DNA of 28,304 bases from Reclinomonas americana ATCC 50394 (GCA_048213135.1 PS015195.1:1-28304); one strand, 5' to 3'. Positions 8,516 to 18,860 are shown, counted from the first letter of the stretch. Program-made: numbers and translations. The notes: generated by a model not told the origin, from the letters alone.

Positions 8516-11500
8516 GAGCCTCGGCATCATTATGCACAAGAGCGACGAATCGGCCTATTCGCCACTCGGCAAGTGGTGGATGATTAGCCACTTTTGGCTC
8601 ATGCTCTACATTACCGCATTAGTTCCATTACGAGTTCAGTGCTGGCTTACTTGCCTGTGTGATGCAATTCGCGAGACTTATCTTGCCTCTCGTATCACTC
8701 CAGGCCGCATTTCGCTCCGCAGCCACAGCTCCGTGGATTGTGCTGGATGGGCTCATTGACTTGGCGATTGTGGCCGATATTATCTTTCACTTTCGCAATC
8801 CGTACTACGAGGGCGGCGATGTGATTCGCGACAAGAAAAAGATTGTCACGCACTACCTCAAGGGCTGGTTCATTATCGATCTGCTCACGGTGCTGCCGTT
8901 TGAGGTGTTTTGGGTGGTCACGGGCATTGAGCCGCTGCTGCGCGTGAATCGCACGTTGAGGTACTGTGTGGGGCGGGGGTTGTGGATGTCTGTCCCCGTG
9001 TTTGTCGACGATCTGATCTGGGACAGTCTCCGTGTCTGTTCTCTGTCTGTTGTTCTCCCTCTCTCCCTCTCTGTCTGTGTGCCTTCCTGTGTCTTCTACC
9101 CTTTGTTTGACTCTCTCCGTCTCCCATCTCTCTCTTCTCCTTCTCTCTCTCTCTGTCTCTGTCCTNNNNNNNNNNNNNNNNNNNNNNNNNNNNNNNNNNN
9201 NNNNNNNNNNNNNNNNNNNNNNNNNNNNNNNNNNNNNNNNNNNNNNNNNNNNNNNNNNNNNNNNNNNNNNNNNNNNNNNNNNNNNNNNNNNNNNNNNNNN
9301 NNNNNNNNNNNNNNNNNNNNNNNNNNNNNNNNNNNNNNNNNNNNNNNNNNNNNNNNNNNNNNNNNNNNNNNNNNNNNNNNNNNNNNNNNNNNNNNNNNNN
9401 NNNNNNNNNNNNNNNNNNNNNNNNNNNNNNNNNNNNNNNNNNNNNNNNNNNNNNNNNNNNNNNNNNNNNNNNNNNNNNNNNNNNNNNNNNNNNNNNNNNN
9501 NNNNNNNNNNNNNNNNNNNNNNNNNNNNNNNNNNNNNNNNNNNNNNNNNNNNNNNNNNNNNNNNNNNNGCATGCTTGCTGTGTCCTCCATTCTCTCCTTC
9601 CTTCGCTTCCCCTTCCACCCCCTTCCCCTCACACCCCTTCCCCCCTCCACCAGGCTCCTCCGCTACGGCCTCTACTTCAACTTCCTCATCCGACACACCA
9701 AACTCAACCCCACCCTCGTCGCCATTTCGCAATTCGTGCTCTTTGTCTTCATCGTCACGCATTTCGTGGCCTGCTTCTTCTTCGTGTTTGTGCAAATCGA
9801 GGGCGACACCGGCTCGGCGCAGTGGGTCTCGTCGCTTCCGCTACGGACAATGCCACTCCTCACGCAGTACCTCTTCTCGTTCTGGTGGGCCATTGTGACG
9901 CTGACGGGTGTCGGCGGAACGCAACCGATGACCAATTTGGAGTACGGCTACTCGCTGTTCACGGTGCTGCTCGGTGTGGCCATGTTCGTGGCCATCATCG
10001 GTTACGTCGGCTCGTTGGTGACGGAGCTCGGTGCCGTGTTGCGTCTTTTTTTTTCTCCTACTCCCTTTAGCGTCTCTCTCTCTCCCTTCACTCACTCTCT
10101 TTCTTCCCCCCACTGGCAGAGAGGCCGATTTCCGCTCCAAGGTCGACTCTGTGAACGAGTACATGCGGTACCGCAACATTGGCAAGCCGCTGCAGAAAAA
10201 GGTCCGCCAGTACTACAAGTACATGTGGAAGACGCGTGCGGGCATCGATGAGGCCCAGGTGCGTTTGCGCGGGCACAGCAGATTGTTTCGGTCGAAGAAC
10301 TCACCGCCTCCTCCTTTGCTCTTTTGCGGGGCAGGTGCTGGACCAATTGCCGGCCTACATTCGCTTCGAGGTCACCAAGTACCTGTACAAGGGCCTTGTC
10401 TCGAAAGTGCCCCTCTTCCACACGGCCGACGCCGAGTTTGTGCGCTCCATTATCGGTAGCATCAAGCCGCGCGTCTTCCTCCCCGACACGTGGGTCATTC
10501 GCAAGGGCGAGATCGGACGTGAGATGTACATTATCGGCAAGGGGCAGGTGGAGGTGGTGGGCGACGAGGATGCCAATGGCATGCGACCGGTGTTTGCGAC
10601 GCTGAAGGATGGCGATTTCTTTGGTGAAATCGCCCTTCTCATGAATCAGCCGCGTAACGCCAGCATCCGCACCAAGGGCTACTGCGAGTTGTATGTGCTG
10701 ATGCAGGAGAGCTTCAACCAGGTGAGACAAAGCGGGGTAGAAGAATTGATTTTCCGATTTCCCTGCTCTCACCCTTTGTCTATCTCGCAGACCATGGACG
10801 ACTATCCCGACCAGCGCGAAAAGATCTACGAAGTGGCACGTACGCGCTACAATGCCGCCATTGAGTCGGCATCGTCGGCGGCCAGGGTGCGCACCGGCTC
10901 GATCTCGTACGGCAACAGCCGACGGGCCATGAGCAGGCGCACGCTCAAGTCGTCGCGTGAGAACTCGCAACGCTCGCTGTCAGGCACGTTGCATCGCCTC
11001 CGCCAGCAGATAGTCAAAATGTGCTCACCCATTCACCACAGGTGCCGACTCGATGCGTCGCATGTCGACGAGGAGGAGAAGCGGGCAGGCGTTGCAATCG
11101 ATGACTGACGGTGCGTTTTCTCTGGTCTCCCACTCTTTTGCTTTCCCCCCAACTTATTCACGAGTCCATTGCAGATCCCAGTTCTGCAGCCGCCGACTCA
11201 CCCGGTTGCGTTGCCACCGCCCGCCCGACCTGTTATTCATCGCGCTTGCTTGCTGCTCACTTCCTTGCTCCCACCAGACGCCACCTCCGCCGCTTCGGAA
11301 ACCAACGGCGGTCTCCTGTTCTCGCCGCAAAAGGCAAGTCTCCCTCACTTCCCCGACCTTCATTGCCTCATCTCTCAACTCTGTCGTCGTTGCAGATGCG
11401 TGAGGGTGCCGTCCCCGAGTCTCTGCCTTCGGAACAGTCGGCTGGTACGTTGCTGCATTCATTTCCAGCGCTCGCGGTGTATTTATCGTGTCCTCCCTCC

Positions 11501-11544
11501 GCGCAGCTGCCTCGTCGGTGATGAGCCCCACTAATGATGACTAA
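8516..11544 (+). CDS. Cyclic-nucleotide-gated (CNG/HCN-type) cation channel, first exon(s) missing
   Basis: Eleven exons in consistent phase: 8516-8633, 8704-8960, 9654-10037, 10120-10258, 10335-10721, 10791-10956, 11042-11110, 11175-11204, 11278-11333, 11396-11444, 11507-11544 (stop TAA), about 563 residues. S1 contains WWMISHFWLMLYITALV. S2-S3 include IVLDGLIDLAIVADIIFHFR and GWFIIDLLTVLPFEVFW. S4 has four Arg every third residue (LLRVNRTLRLLRYG, across a splice). S5 is QFVLFVFIVTHFVACFFFVF. The pore loop reads WWAIVTLTGVGGTQP, then S6. A C-linker (QKKVRQYYKYMWKT) and a complete cyclic-nucleotide-binding domain follow, with GEIGREMYIIGKGQVEVVG and the phosphate cassette FGEIALLMNQPRNASIR. 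The Arg/Ser-rich tail is spread over small exons. The channel should pass cations across a membrane when cAMP or cGMP binds. The first exon begins in mid-codon, so the N-terminus is upstream. The exon 3/4 junction has an alternative (donor at 10043). Confidence 0.93.
9166..9568. other. Assembly gap (N run) in channel intron 2
   Basis: 403 unknown bases after a CT-rich stretch. The flanking exons join exactly in the middle of S4 (phase 2 to phase 2), so no coding exon needs to be missing here. Confidence 0.95.
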
Positions 11545-11617
11545 AGAAAATGAACAAACAAACCTCTTGTTGTTTTGCATCGCCGTCCTCTCGTCCTCAA
11601 TCACTGTTTATCAACGA

Positions 11618-13143
11618 ATGTCTGACGCGCCACCACCACCACCAGGCGCCTCCGCGTCCTCCGCGATCCCCGCCAGTGCCTTTGCTCGCCCGGCACCTCG
11701 CGCCCGCGCAGTGCGAGAACACGAGGCACTGGCGCCACTGAGCAGCGAGGCCGAACGTGAGCATGCGTACCGCGTGCCTGCACGATGCATCCTCGCGGAG
11801 CGCGATATGGCCGCCTGGGAGCAATCGCCCGCCTATGCAGCCTTCACTGGCTTCCTCGTGTTGCTGAACGAGGCGGTGAAGAGCAAGCCGGCACTGAGTG
11901 AGGCTGTTGTCAATCGCGATCACTGGTCACAGGTACTATTCTTGTCGGTGCTCATTCACTGTGTGTGTGTGTCTCACACGTGCGCGTAAGCCTGTGGTGG
12001 CTGTGGTGCAGCAACTGGAGCGACTGAGTGCGCTGATCGATGAGATCCCTCCGTTGCAGCAGGCGTCGCGGTTCGGGAACAAGGCCTATCGCGAGTGGAA
12101 TGCGCGAGTGGTGGAGGTATGAGTGGTGCGTGTGTGTCTATCCTCTGCAAGCGAGCTCACTCGTCGATCAGGGTGCGGTAGACGCCATGAATGAGCTGCT
12201 GAAGGAGGCGTCGTTGGCGCAAAAGGAGGCGGCGGCTGTCGAGATTGCCGAGTACTGGAAGCTGTCGTTTGGCAACGAGGTGCGCATCGACTATGGTACA
12301 GGTCACGAGGCGTGCTTTGTGGCCTGGATGTGCTGCCTGTACCGGGTGGGCTTCTTTGGTGACACGTCACGCGACTTGTTGGTGTTTGTCGTCTTTCGAC
12401 GGTGCGTCACTCCGATCGCTGTTGTTGTGTCGCTCTGTGCATTTGAGTTGACGTCCCCACGCCGCCCCCCGGGTTCAGGTACTTGGAGCTGATGCGCAAG
12501 CTGCAGCGCACGTACATGCTGGAGCCGGCGGGTTCACACGGAGTGTGGGGTCTCGATGATTACCAGTTTTTGCCGTTCCTGTGGGGCTCGGCACAGCTGA
12601 TTGGTTTGTTTTTGCGTGCATGCTTTTTCTTCTCCCAGCGCTCACTGCCTGCTGCAGGCCACCAAGAAGTTCAGCCGGCATCCGTGCTGGACAAGCAGGT
12701 GGTGGACACCTTTGCGCCGGACTATTTGTATCTCGAATGCATTCAGTTTATCAACCAGGTGTGGCGATTTGTGGTGTGCACGCGCGCGCTTCCCACTATG
12801 CAAGCTCACACTTGTGTGTGCGTGCACAGGTCAAGACCGGACCATTTTTCGAGCACTCGCCCATGCTGTACGATATCTCCAACCTGCCACACTGGGCCAA
12901 AGTGAATTCAGGTACGCGTGTCTCCCTGCTGAGCCCCTGCAAGTACGACACTCACTCCACCGCCACCACTGTGCAGGCATGCTGAAAATGTACACGGCAG
13001 AGGTGTGTCGTCCCCGATTGCGCTGCGCCCTCGTCGATGCAATCCTGCTCACTCTTCCACCTCTGTGCGCGCAGGTGTTGCACAAGTACCCGGTAATGCA
13101 ACACATGCTGTTCGGGTCGCTGCTGCCGTTTCGTGGCACGTGA
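11618..13143 (+). CDS. PTPA: PTPA, peptidyl-prolyl isomerase activator of protein phosphatase 2A
   Basis: Eight exons: 11618-11932, 11991-12116, 12172-12401, 12479-12603, 12658-12758, 12830-12911, 12977-13002, 13075-13143 (stop TGA), 357 residues. The start is the ATG of MSDAPPPPPG. Family signatures follow in order: WEQSPAYAAFTGFLVLLN, PPLQQASRFGNKAYREW, SFGNEVRIDYGTGHEACF, YLELMRKLQRTY, EPAGSHGVWGLDDYQFLPFL, DYLYLECIQFINQVKTGPF and HMLFGSLLPF. PTPA (yeast Rrd1/Rrd2) is a cytosolic/nuclear chaperone that helps load metal into the PP2A catalytic subunit and uses ATP; the RIDYGTGHE and SHGVWGLDDYQ blocks form the nucleotide and peptide pocket. The exon 2 acceptor could instead be 12012, losing PVVAVVQ. 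It starts 73 bp after the channel stop. Confidence 0.97.
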
Positions 13144-13259
13144 GTATTAGCGTGAGTAGCCACAGAAAAAAAACACATCGACAATGTAATCGTGTAACAG
13201 GAGAGCCGAAAAAAACATGTTCATCTAGGGCAGCTATTGTTGTGGTTGTTGTTGTTTTC

Positions 13260-14386
13260 CTACGGGATCGGAATGCGCACCATGCGCTTCCATACCACGG
13301 GCATCTGTTGCGCCAGTGCATTGACGTCGTCGTAGAACGAACCTGGCACGTTGGGCGCCACCTGCATGCGTCTTGCACCGTGAGCGCATGTCGCACACAC
13401 ACTCTGCACTCACGAGCATCACCTGTGGAAACTCCTCGTATCGCTTCTCTCGCCGACTGAGCTCGCACAGCATGAATGGCGCGCCAAACTCGTGAAAGTA
13501 GCGTGCGTCGCACACGCGCAGCAGCACCTTGTCGACGCGCAAGTAATACCGGAAGAGAATGAAGAAGAACTCGGGCATGACTCGCTGTGAAGGCAGTGAG
13601 AGCTTGTTTTTCGCTCTGCCACCGAGACATACAACAACGCACCAGCTTGACTCCCGAGTGACACTCGCCAAAGTCGTTCAGCTCGTCGGTGAACAGGTTC
13701 ACGGCCGAGAAGAAGAGGAACGGATCGGGACGCGTCAGGCGCGCCACATCAAAGTCGTCGCCCGGCTCAGCGTCCACCGGCTGCACGGCAGACAACTGAG
13801 CCACACACAGCGGCACACATCCTCCCTCCTTGCGAGCTCACCTCTGCAGAACACGTGCCGCAGTACTCGGACGAGAAGGTCCAGTTGCGAAACTCGGCAC
13901 CGACCTCGCGAATGTCCACATCGACCATTTGCTGCTCCCGTGCACGACGCCACGACTCCGATCCCGACACTCGCACCGGTGGACCGGCGAACTCACCCCC
14001 CACGGCCACTGCTACTGCCTCCTGCGCCTCGCCTTCCACCTCTGGCACATGCTCAAAGCGCGCACACGCCGCCAAGTGCTCACGCGCCGCAAACTGCAAC
14101 GAGAACACCACATTGCCGGTCACTGGCGACACGCGCTCCAACAGCACGTGGCTGTTGCTGAAGAACATCTCCGGCACAGTCTTGATGCTCAGCTCCTCCT
14201 CCAGCCTGTCACATGCACAATGACAGCAATCAGCTGCTGCTGCTTGCTGAAGAAAGATATTCTCGCACACAACTCTTCCTTCTCTGCGCTCAGACTCATG
14301 CGCGACTGCTCGGCTTTGATGCGCCAGCCGCGGTACTCGCAGCTGCGACCCTCGTTGAGCACCACCAGATCGCCACTGCCCGCCAT
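13260..14386 (-). CDS. TIPRL: TIP41-like protein (TIPRL), regulator of PP2A-family phosphatases
   Basis: Five exons read right to left: 14386-14274, 14205-13842, 13795-13643, 13584-13423, 13361-13260 (stop TAG), 297 residues. Matching blocks are WRIKAEQSRMSLSAEKEELE, then LSIKTVPEMFFSNSHVLLE, FRNWTFSSEYCGT, DPFLFFSAVNLFTDELNDFG and RVMPEFFFILFRYYLRVDKV. The DELxDxG block followed by the RVMPxxFFxLLRFFLRVD block is diagnostic for TIP41. The family binds PP2A, PP4 and PP6 catalytic subunits and acts in TOR signalling in yeast. An insert of acidic and Ala residues around VEGEAQEAVAVAVGGEF makes it slightly longer than the roughly 270 residues usual in animals. It is convergent with PTPA (116 bp between stops) and divergent from the ankyrin-like gene (56 bp between starts). 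Confidence 0.94.
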
Positions 14387-14442
14387 CCTCACAGACTGAA
14401 ACACGCGAGCTCGAGCACACACACTTGTCCTTTTCTCATTCA
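14387..14442. promoter_or_regulatory. 56-bp bidirectional promoter interval between TIPRL and the ankyrin-like gene
   Basis: The two predicted ATGs face away from each other with only 56 bp between them, so both 5' UTRs and promoters must overlap or lie inside the opposite gene. It contains a GCGAGCTCG element and a CA run. No TATA box is visible. Confidence 0.5.
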
Positions 14443-15966
14443 ATGCCTCGCGCCAAAGCTCAGCGTCGACGTCGACTCCAGCTGGGCTTGCACTGGGCCA
14501 CCGAGAACCGGCGTCGCGACGCAGCTCATGAGATCACACAGTGCCTGGCGCAGCTTGCGGAGGGCGGGGACACAGACGAGCTGTCTCTGCAGCTGGCGCT
14601 GGATCCGAACGCAGGTGGACAAGTCGACGATGGCACGAGCAGTGAAGTGAGTGCTGCTGTGGCGACCACCGGCAGTGCCACTCCTCCCGCAACCCCGCTG
14701 CGGGACGGTGAAGGCGGGGAGGAGGCGGTGACGGGGGAAGTGCAGCAAATGACGGAGGAGCTGATGGTGTGGCACTCGTTGCGAGTGGCGGCGTGGGTGG
14801 CCGACGTGCATCTGGCGCGTTCTATCTGGGCGCGATTGCGTGTGACAATGCAGATGGCGGTGGTGGACGAGGATGCGTGGGCCGATGTGGTGATGTGGGT
14901 CACGTTTTACACGGCGGTGAGCTGTCGATTCGATGAGGCGCGCGGGGCGTGGCTGCAGCTGCTGGGCGACTTGTGTGTCAATGCACCGGCGCCCGGCAAT
15001 GGAGGTGCAGGCACGTCGCGTCGGTGGGCTTGCTTGCATGAGGCACTGTGTGTGGCCTGTCTGTTGGACTCGTCGCCGGCGGTGACCGTGGTGCTTCCGC
15101 TGCACGACCCGTCGACGAATGACAATGCTGCGCTGTTGAAGGCGGCGTGGCGTGGCAGTGTCAGCTGCGTGGCGGTGCTGCTGCAGGATGCACGGTGTGA
15201 GGTGGCGGTCGATCGAGCCTTCTCGCTGGCCCTCACGCGCGGTCACGCCCTGCTGGTGTCGTACTTGGCCGATCGTGTGCCTGTACGAGTGCTCAAGGCA
15301 CCGGCCATCCTGTGGCTCAGCCGGAGCGCCACCGACTTGGCCATGGTGCGTGTGCTGGTGACGCACCCGGCGCTGCAGCCGCTGATCGTGCCCGACGGTC
15401 GCTGCCCCGTCAATCTCGTCTGCCGCAACATCACCCTCGGCAGCCTCTGCAGCGCCCAGCTTCTCATGCTCTGCGTGCCACTGGCCACGGCCGTGTTCCC
15501 GAGTCCACCGGCCACCGTCGATTCGCACGTGTCGTCGCTGGTTGGTCTCTCTTATGCTTCCCATTTGTGCGTTTTTGCCGTCGCTCACCGCCCGACACAG
15601 GTGGTCGAGTGGTCCGCGCAGTGCGCCCAGGCGCTGCAGCCTGGCTTTGATGTGGCCGGCGGTCGACTTGCCACGCCCTGGCGATGCGACGAGTGGGGCG
15701 GTTCGCAGCCACTTCTGCAGCTGCTGGACCGCGTTCTCGATCACCGTCGGCACTTTGCGCAGGTTTGTGCGGCCACCGGCGCCGCCAGCCCAACGTTACT
15801 CGAACGTATGCTGACGCCTCCGCACGGCGTCTTGTCGGCACTGGCCAATCACGTGATGCATCGCGCGCGTCTTTTCTCCATCTACGCGAGGATGCTTCCG
15901 ATGCACCACGGGGTGGCGCTGTTGCCGGACGAGCTGTGGTGCCTCGTGCTGTCGTGGATCACATGA
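14443..15966 (+). CDS. Ankyrin-repeat-like protein with C-terminal LPDELW motif
   Basis: The frame is open from ATG 14443 (MPRAKAQRRRRLQLGLHW) to TGA at 15964-15966. The segment 15541-15600 (60 nt) starts GTTGGT, is pyrimidine-rich and ends CGACACAG, so it is probably a phase-0 intron; spliced, the protein is 487 residues. It has a basic N-terminus, an acidic low-complexity segment (about residues 65-105), then mostly Leu/Ala/Val helices. Residues about 227-275 resemble degenerate ankyrin repeats: NAALLKAAWRGSVSCVAVLL and AFSLALTRGHALLVSYLA. The last residues, LLPDELWCLVLSWI, look like the first half of an F-box or a SOCS-box-like helix, but the protein stops there. No enzyme signature is visible. 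It is close to its neighbours on both sides (56 and 65 bp). Confidence 0.8.
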   Translation: MPRAKAQRRRRLQLGLHWATENRRRDAAHEITQCLAQLAEGGDTDELSLQLALDPNAGGQVDDGTSSEVSAAVATTGSATPPATPLRDGEGGEEAVTGEVQQMTEELMVWHSLRVAAWVADVHLARSIWARLRVTMQMAVVDEDAWADVVMWVTFYTAVSCRFDEARGAWLQLLGDLCVNAPAPGNGGAGTSRRWACLHEALCVACLLDSSPAVTVVLPLHDPSTNDNAALLKAAWRGSVSCVAVLLQDARCEVAVDRAFSLALTRGHALLVSYLADRVPVRVLKAPAILWLSRSATDLAMVRVLVTHPALQPLIVPDGRCPVNLVCRNITLGSLCSAQLLMLCVPLATAVFPSPPATVDSHVSSLVGLSYASHLCVFAVAHRPTQVVEWSAQCAQALQPGFDVAGGRLATPWRCDEWGGSQPLLQLLDRVLDHRRHFAQVCAATGAASPTLLERMLTPPHGVLSALANHVMHRARLFSIYARMLPMHHGVALLPDELWCLVLSWIT

Positions 15967-16031
15967 GCATGAAAACCGTTACACGCGTGCCAATCTTATC
16001 ATTTGTCGAGAGAAGGAGAGAGGATTCGATC

Positions 16032-18860
16032 ATGGACAAGGAGAACATTGGGCAAGGCGGCGGCGGTGGTGGCAGTGCAGTCCACCGACGCGACTCACTC
16101 GCGGCTGTCATCGACGCCATCAATAATGGCGACAACGAGGCGCCAGTGCTCTTGCACAAGCCGGCACCACCCATGTCGAATGCGGCGGCACCTGCTGCCG
16201 CGTTGCCGTCGGAGAAGCAGCTGCATAAGTCGCCGATGAAGGGCGCGCCGGCGGCTCCCGCCAGTGCACAGTCGCGCAGAGAGGAACTTGAACTGTGGAA
16301 GCAGTTGCGTCTTGTCATGAGTGGCACTTCAGCGCCTTTTTCCTCCGCGCTCATCATCGTCATCTTCTTCTTCTCTTTGCCCGTGGGAGTAGGAGACGAC
16401 TGGCCAAGGCAGCGGCCTCTACGAAACCAATGGGCGCAGCCACGAGCACCGCCGTCATGTACAAGTTGCGTGGGGAGGGTGTTTCCTCTTTCCGAGATCA
16501 TGCGTCGCGGAAAATGATCGCTTACCAACTGCGTTGGCGCAACAGCCCCGATCGCCTGAAGAAGGAGTTGCGTGCGACCATTCGTCACATTGGCAAGGTG
16601 AGCTGGGAGAGCAGGTGGCGCGCTAGTTTGTTGTTGGCTGACGGAGCACCGGGCACACACACAGTTCAGGGACGTGTTCCACATGCGTCGCGAGTTCGAC
16701 AAGCTGCTGCTGCGCAACAAGTTCTACGAGCGCCTGCCCGACTACTGGATCCTGTTGGCGCAGTTTGAGCAGGGCTTTGGAGAGGTGGATCGGGCCAACC
16801 AGCTGTTGGTGGCCGCCACGGCACGCAAGGACGTGCAACCAAAGGGTGCCATCTGGGAGGCCCGTCGCCTGCTGCGCAACGCGGCCGAGAGCAAGGCCAG
16901 TGGCAGCACCGATCCGGCCCTGGTGGAACGTCTGTGCCAGTTGGTGTCTGAGCTGCCGCCACCGCCCGCGGCCGTGATGACACCCGGCAAGGTCGCTCCA
17001 GCGACGACGACGACGACGACCGCCACCGATGCTGATTCTACATTGGCCGATGTGACGGCCGCCATAATGGCCGCAGTGAATGTGCCAAACGACGCTGGCA
17101 GCTTGGCCGTGGAGGGCGCGCTGGAGGCCGTTGCCAGGATCGAGAAGACGCCGAGCAAGGTTCGTCGAACCTTGCTGCTTTTACAGATCCTGTTCATGCT
17201 CAATCGCGCTCACGCGTTCCCCCAAAAGCAGATGCTTGGCAAGCCTGGTCGCTTGTCTCTGGGCACGCCGTCGCGCATGTTTGCGACTCCTGGACGCGCC
17301 AGTCGAGTACGCATTCAGGAGGACGAGGTGGAAGTGGAGGCGCCCAAGCAGCCGCAGTTTGACGCACCGCCAGCTCCAGCTGTGGAGCAGGAGGAGGCGC
17401 CACGTGGTGTGCACTTTGCCGACGATGAGATGGCGCAGCAGCTGGAGGAATGGATGAATTCGCTGATGGCCAAGAAGGCGGGCGAGTTGGAGGCGTCGAC
17501 ACCGCAGTCAGCTTCCGCGGATGCCACTGCGACCACCACCACGACCACCACCACGACCACCACCACAATCATTACAGAGGACGAAGACGCGAGCATCACA
17601 TGCACGACGCCATCGGCCGCCAAGGTGCGATTCGCAGAACTTGGACCGGCTGACCGCATTCCCACGGGCAAGACACCGTTGCGTGCAGCCCAGCTTCAGT
17701 GATAGTGGCGACTTGTACATGGTCTCGCTCACCACCACCTTGCTTCGATCGACGCAGAAAGAAGACACCGATTGGCAAGCGCGAGCTCGCGGCGCTGGAT
17801 GGGGAGGTGGGCGAGGGCGTGAGCTCATTCGAGACGGAGCTTGTACCGACGCGCGGCACGGCAAAGCTGCGAGCGGAGCACGAGGTGCCGTTCTTCTTGT
17901 CACCGGTCCGTCGCAGTGCGCGCAAGAAGCGCTCGGCCGACAAGGTGTGTGTATCACAAACAATCAAGTGCATTCTTCCCGCTGACACGCACTCAATAAG
18001 TCATTGTGGCAGCCGGCCACGGAGGAGTCACTTGCCGACAAGCTGCAGGTCACCGACTTTGCGTATGCGCCGAATCCGAGCCTCGCCGTGGCGACCGCCG
18101 TGGCGCCTGTTCCGACCGCTGAGCCGGAGACCGCCGAAGAACCAGCGGCAGTAGAGGAGCAGCCAGTCGTTGTGGAGGAGACCGCAACGGAGGAGACGAC
18201 AGCCACCGTGACGACGACACCAGCTGGCCGACCGAGCCGTCGCCGTCGCACAGCCGATCGCGCACTGGCAGAGGAGGGAGCTGGCGCTGGTGGGTACTCG
18301 TCGGCCACACTGCCGACACCGCAGTCGTCGTCTCGCCGACGCTCCACGCGCCACTGCCGCACGGTGGAGCTCGACATGGACACCATGGCGGAGCTGCAAG
18401 CTCGCATGGAGGAAGAAAAGGAGCAGGTGCCGCCAGTGACGGAAGGCGTGGAAGAGCCGCCGACTCCCCAGTCGGCGTCTGGCACACGACGCAGTCGCCG
18501 CAGTGCCGTCAACCGTGAGTTGGCCAGCTTGCAAGGTGCTGAGACGATGCAAACATCGGTGACCGTGTTGGTGCCGCGAGCGCGTGTCGACACGGCCATG
18601 GAGGCCGCCACCGGTGCTGCCGTGCAGTTTACGCCAGTCCGCAGGTGAGCAGCTCGCATCACTTTGCAAAGACAACAGCTACAGTATGCTAAGCGCCGCC
18701 CTCGTGCATGCGCAGGTCCACTCGCAAGAAGCAGCCGACTGGCGGCAGCACGCCCGGCGCCGCCGAGCCATCGGGAATGGTGATTTCACTGCCCAACGCC
18801 GACGGCACGTCGGATTCGATCCTCCTGCGCCCCGAGGACACCAAACGGCTGAAGTTCTGA
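16032..18860 (+). CDS. CKAP2-like KEN-box protein, probable mitotic-spindle factor
   Basis: Seven exons: 16032-16303, 16393-16597, 16665-17159, 17232-17698, 17758-17944, 18013-18644, 18716-18860 (stop TGA), 800 residues. The 17160-17231 intron is in frame and could be retained. The N-terminus MDKENIG is a KEN box, and RDSL just after (residues 20-23) fits a minimal D-box; both are recognition signals for the anaphase-promoting complex. Exon 3 encodes LPDYWILLAQFEQGFGEVDR within a helical block that resembles the C-terminal domain of animal CKAP2/CKAP2L. Repeated TP/SP and basic motifs follow: SLGTPSRMFATPGR, LSPVRRSARKKR, PTPQSSSRRRSTR, PPTPQSASGTRRSRR and FTPVRRSTRKK, again like CKAP2's TPVRRS elements. 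There is a poly-Thr run. I infer a microtubule-binding, cell-cycle-degraded protein; the family call is tentative. Confidence 0.72.
17535..17570 (+). repeat. ACC/ACG triplet repeat coding for poly-Thr
   Basis: About twelve consecutive threonine codons, a mix of ACC and ACG in a short periodic pattern, in the CKAP2-like gene. A shorter ACG run near 17003-17022 codes for six more Thr. Both look like slippage-prone coding microsatellites. Confidence 0.85.

Noticed and set aside
10984-11108. Channel C-terminus ending HVDEEEKRAGVAIDD at a stop at 11108
   Set aside because: This needs read-through of an intron with a good GTGAGAAC donor (10957) and acceptor (11041). Splicing joins in phase 1 to a basic exon and then to four more in-phase exons ending at 11544.
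14440-15753. A 437-codon antisense open frame opposite the ankyrin-like gene
   Set aside because: It is rich in His, Arg, Gln and Cys in a pattern typical of the reverse frame of a GC-rich coding region; the plus-strand frame has sensible hydrophobic periodicity and a proper start near a divergent neighbour.
15961-16031. Start of the CKAP2-like protein at ATG 15963, overlapping the previous stop
   Set aside because: In frame, but a eukaryotic gene is unlikely to start inside the preceding stop; the ATG at 16032 gives the KEN-box N-terminus and leaves 65 bp for a 5' UTR.
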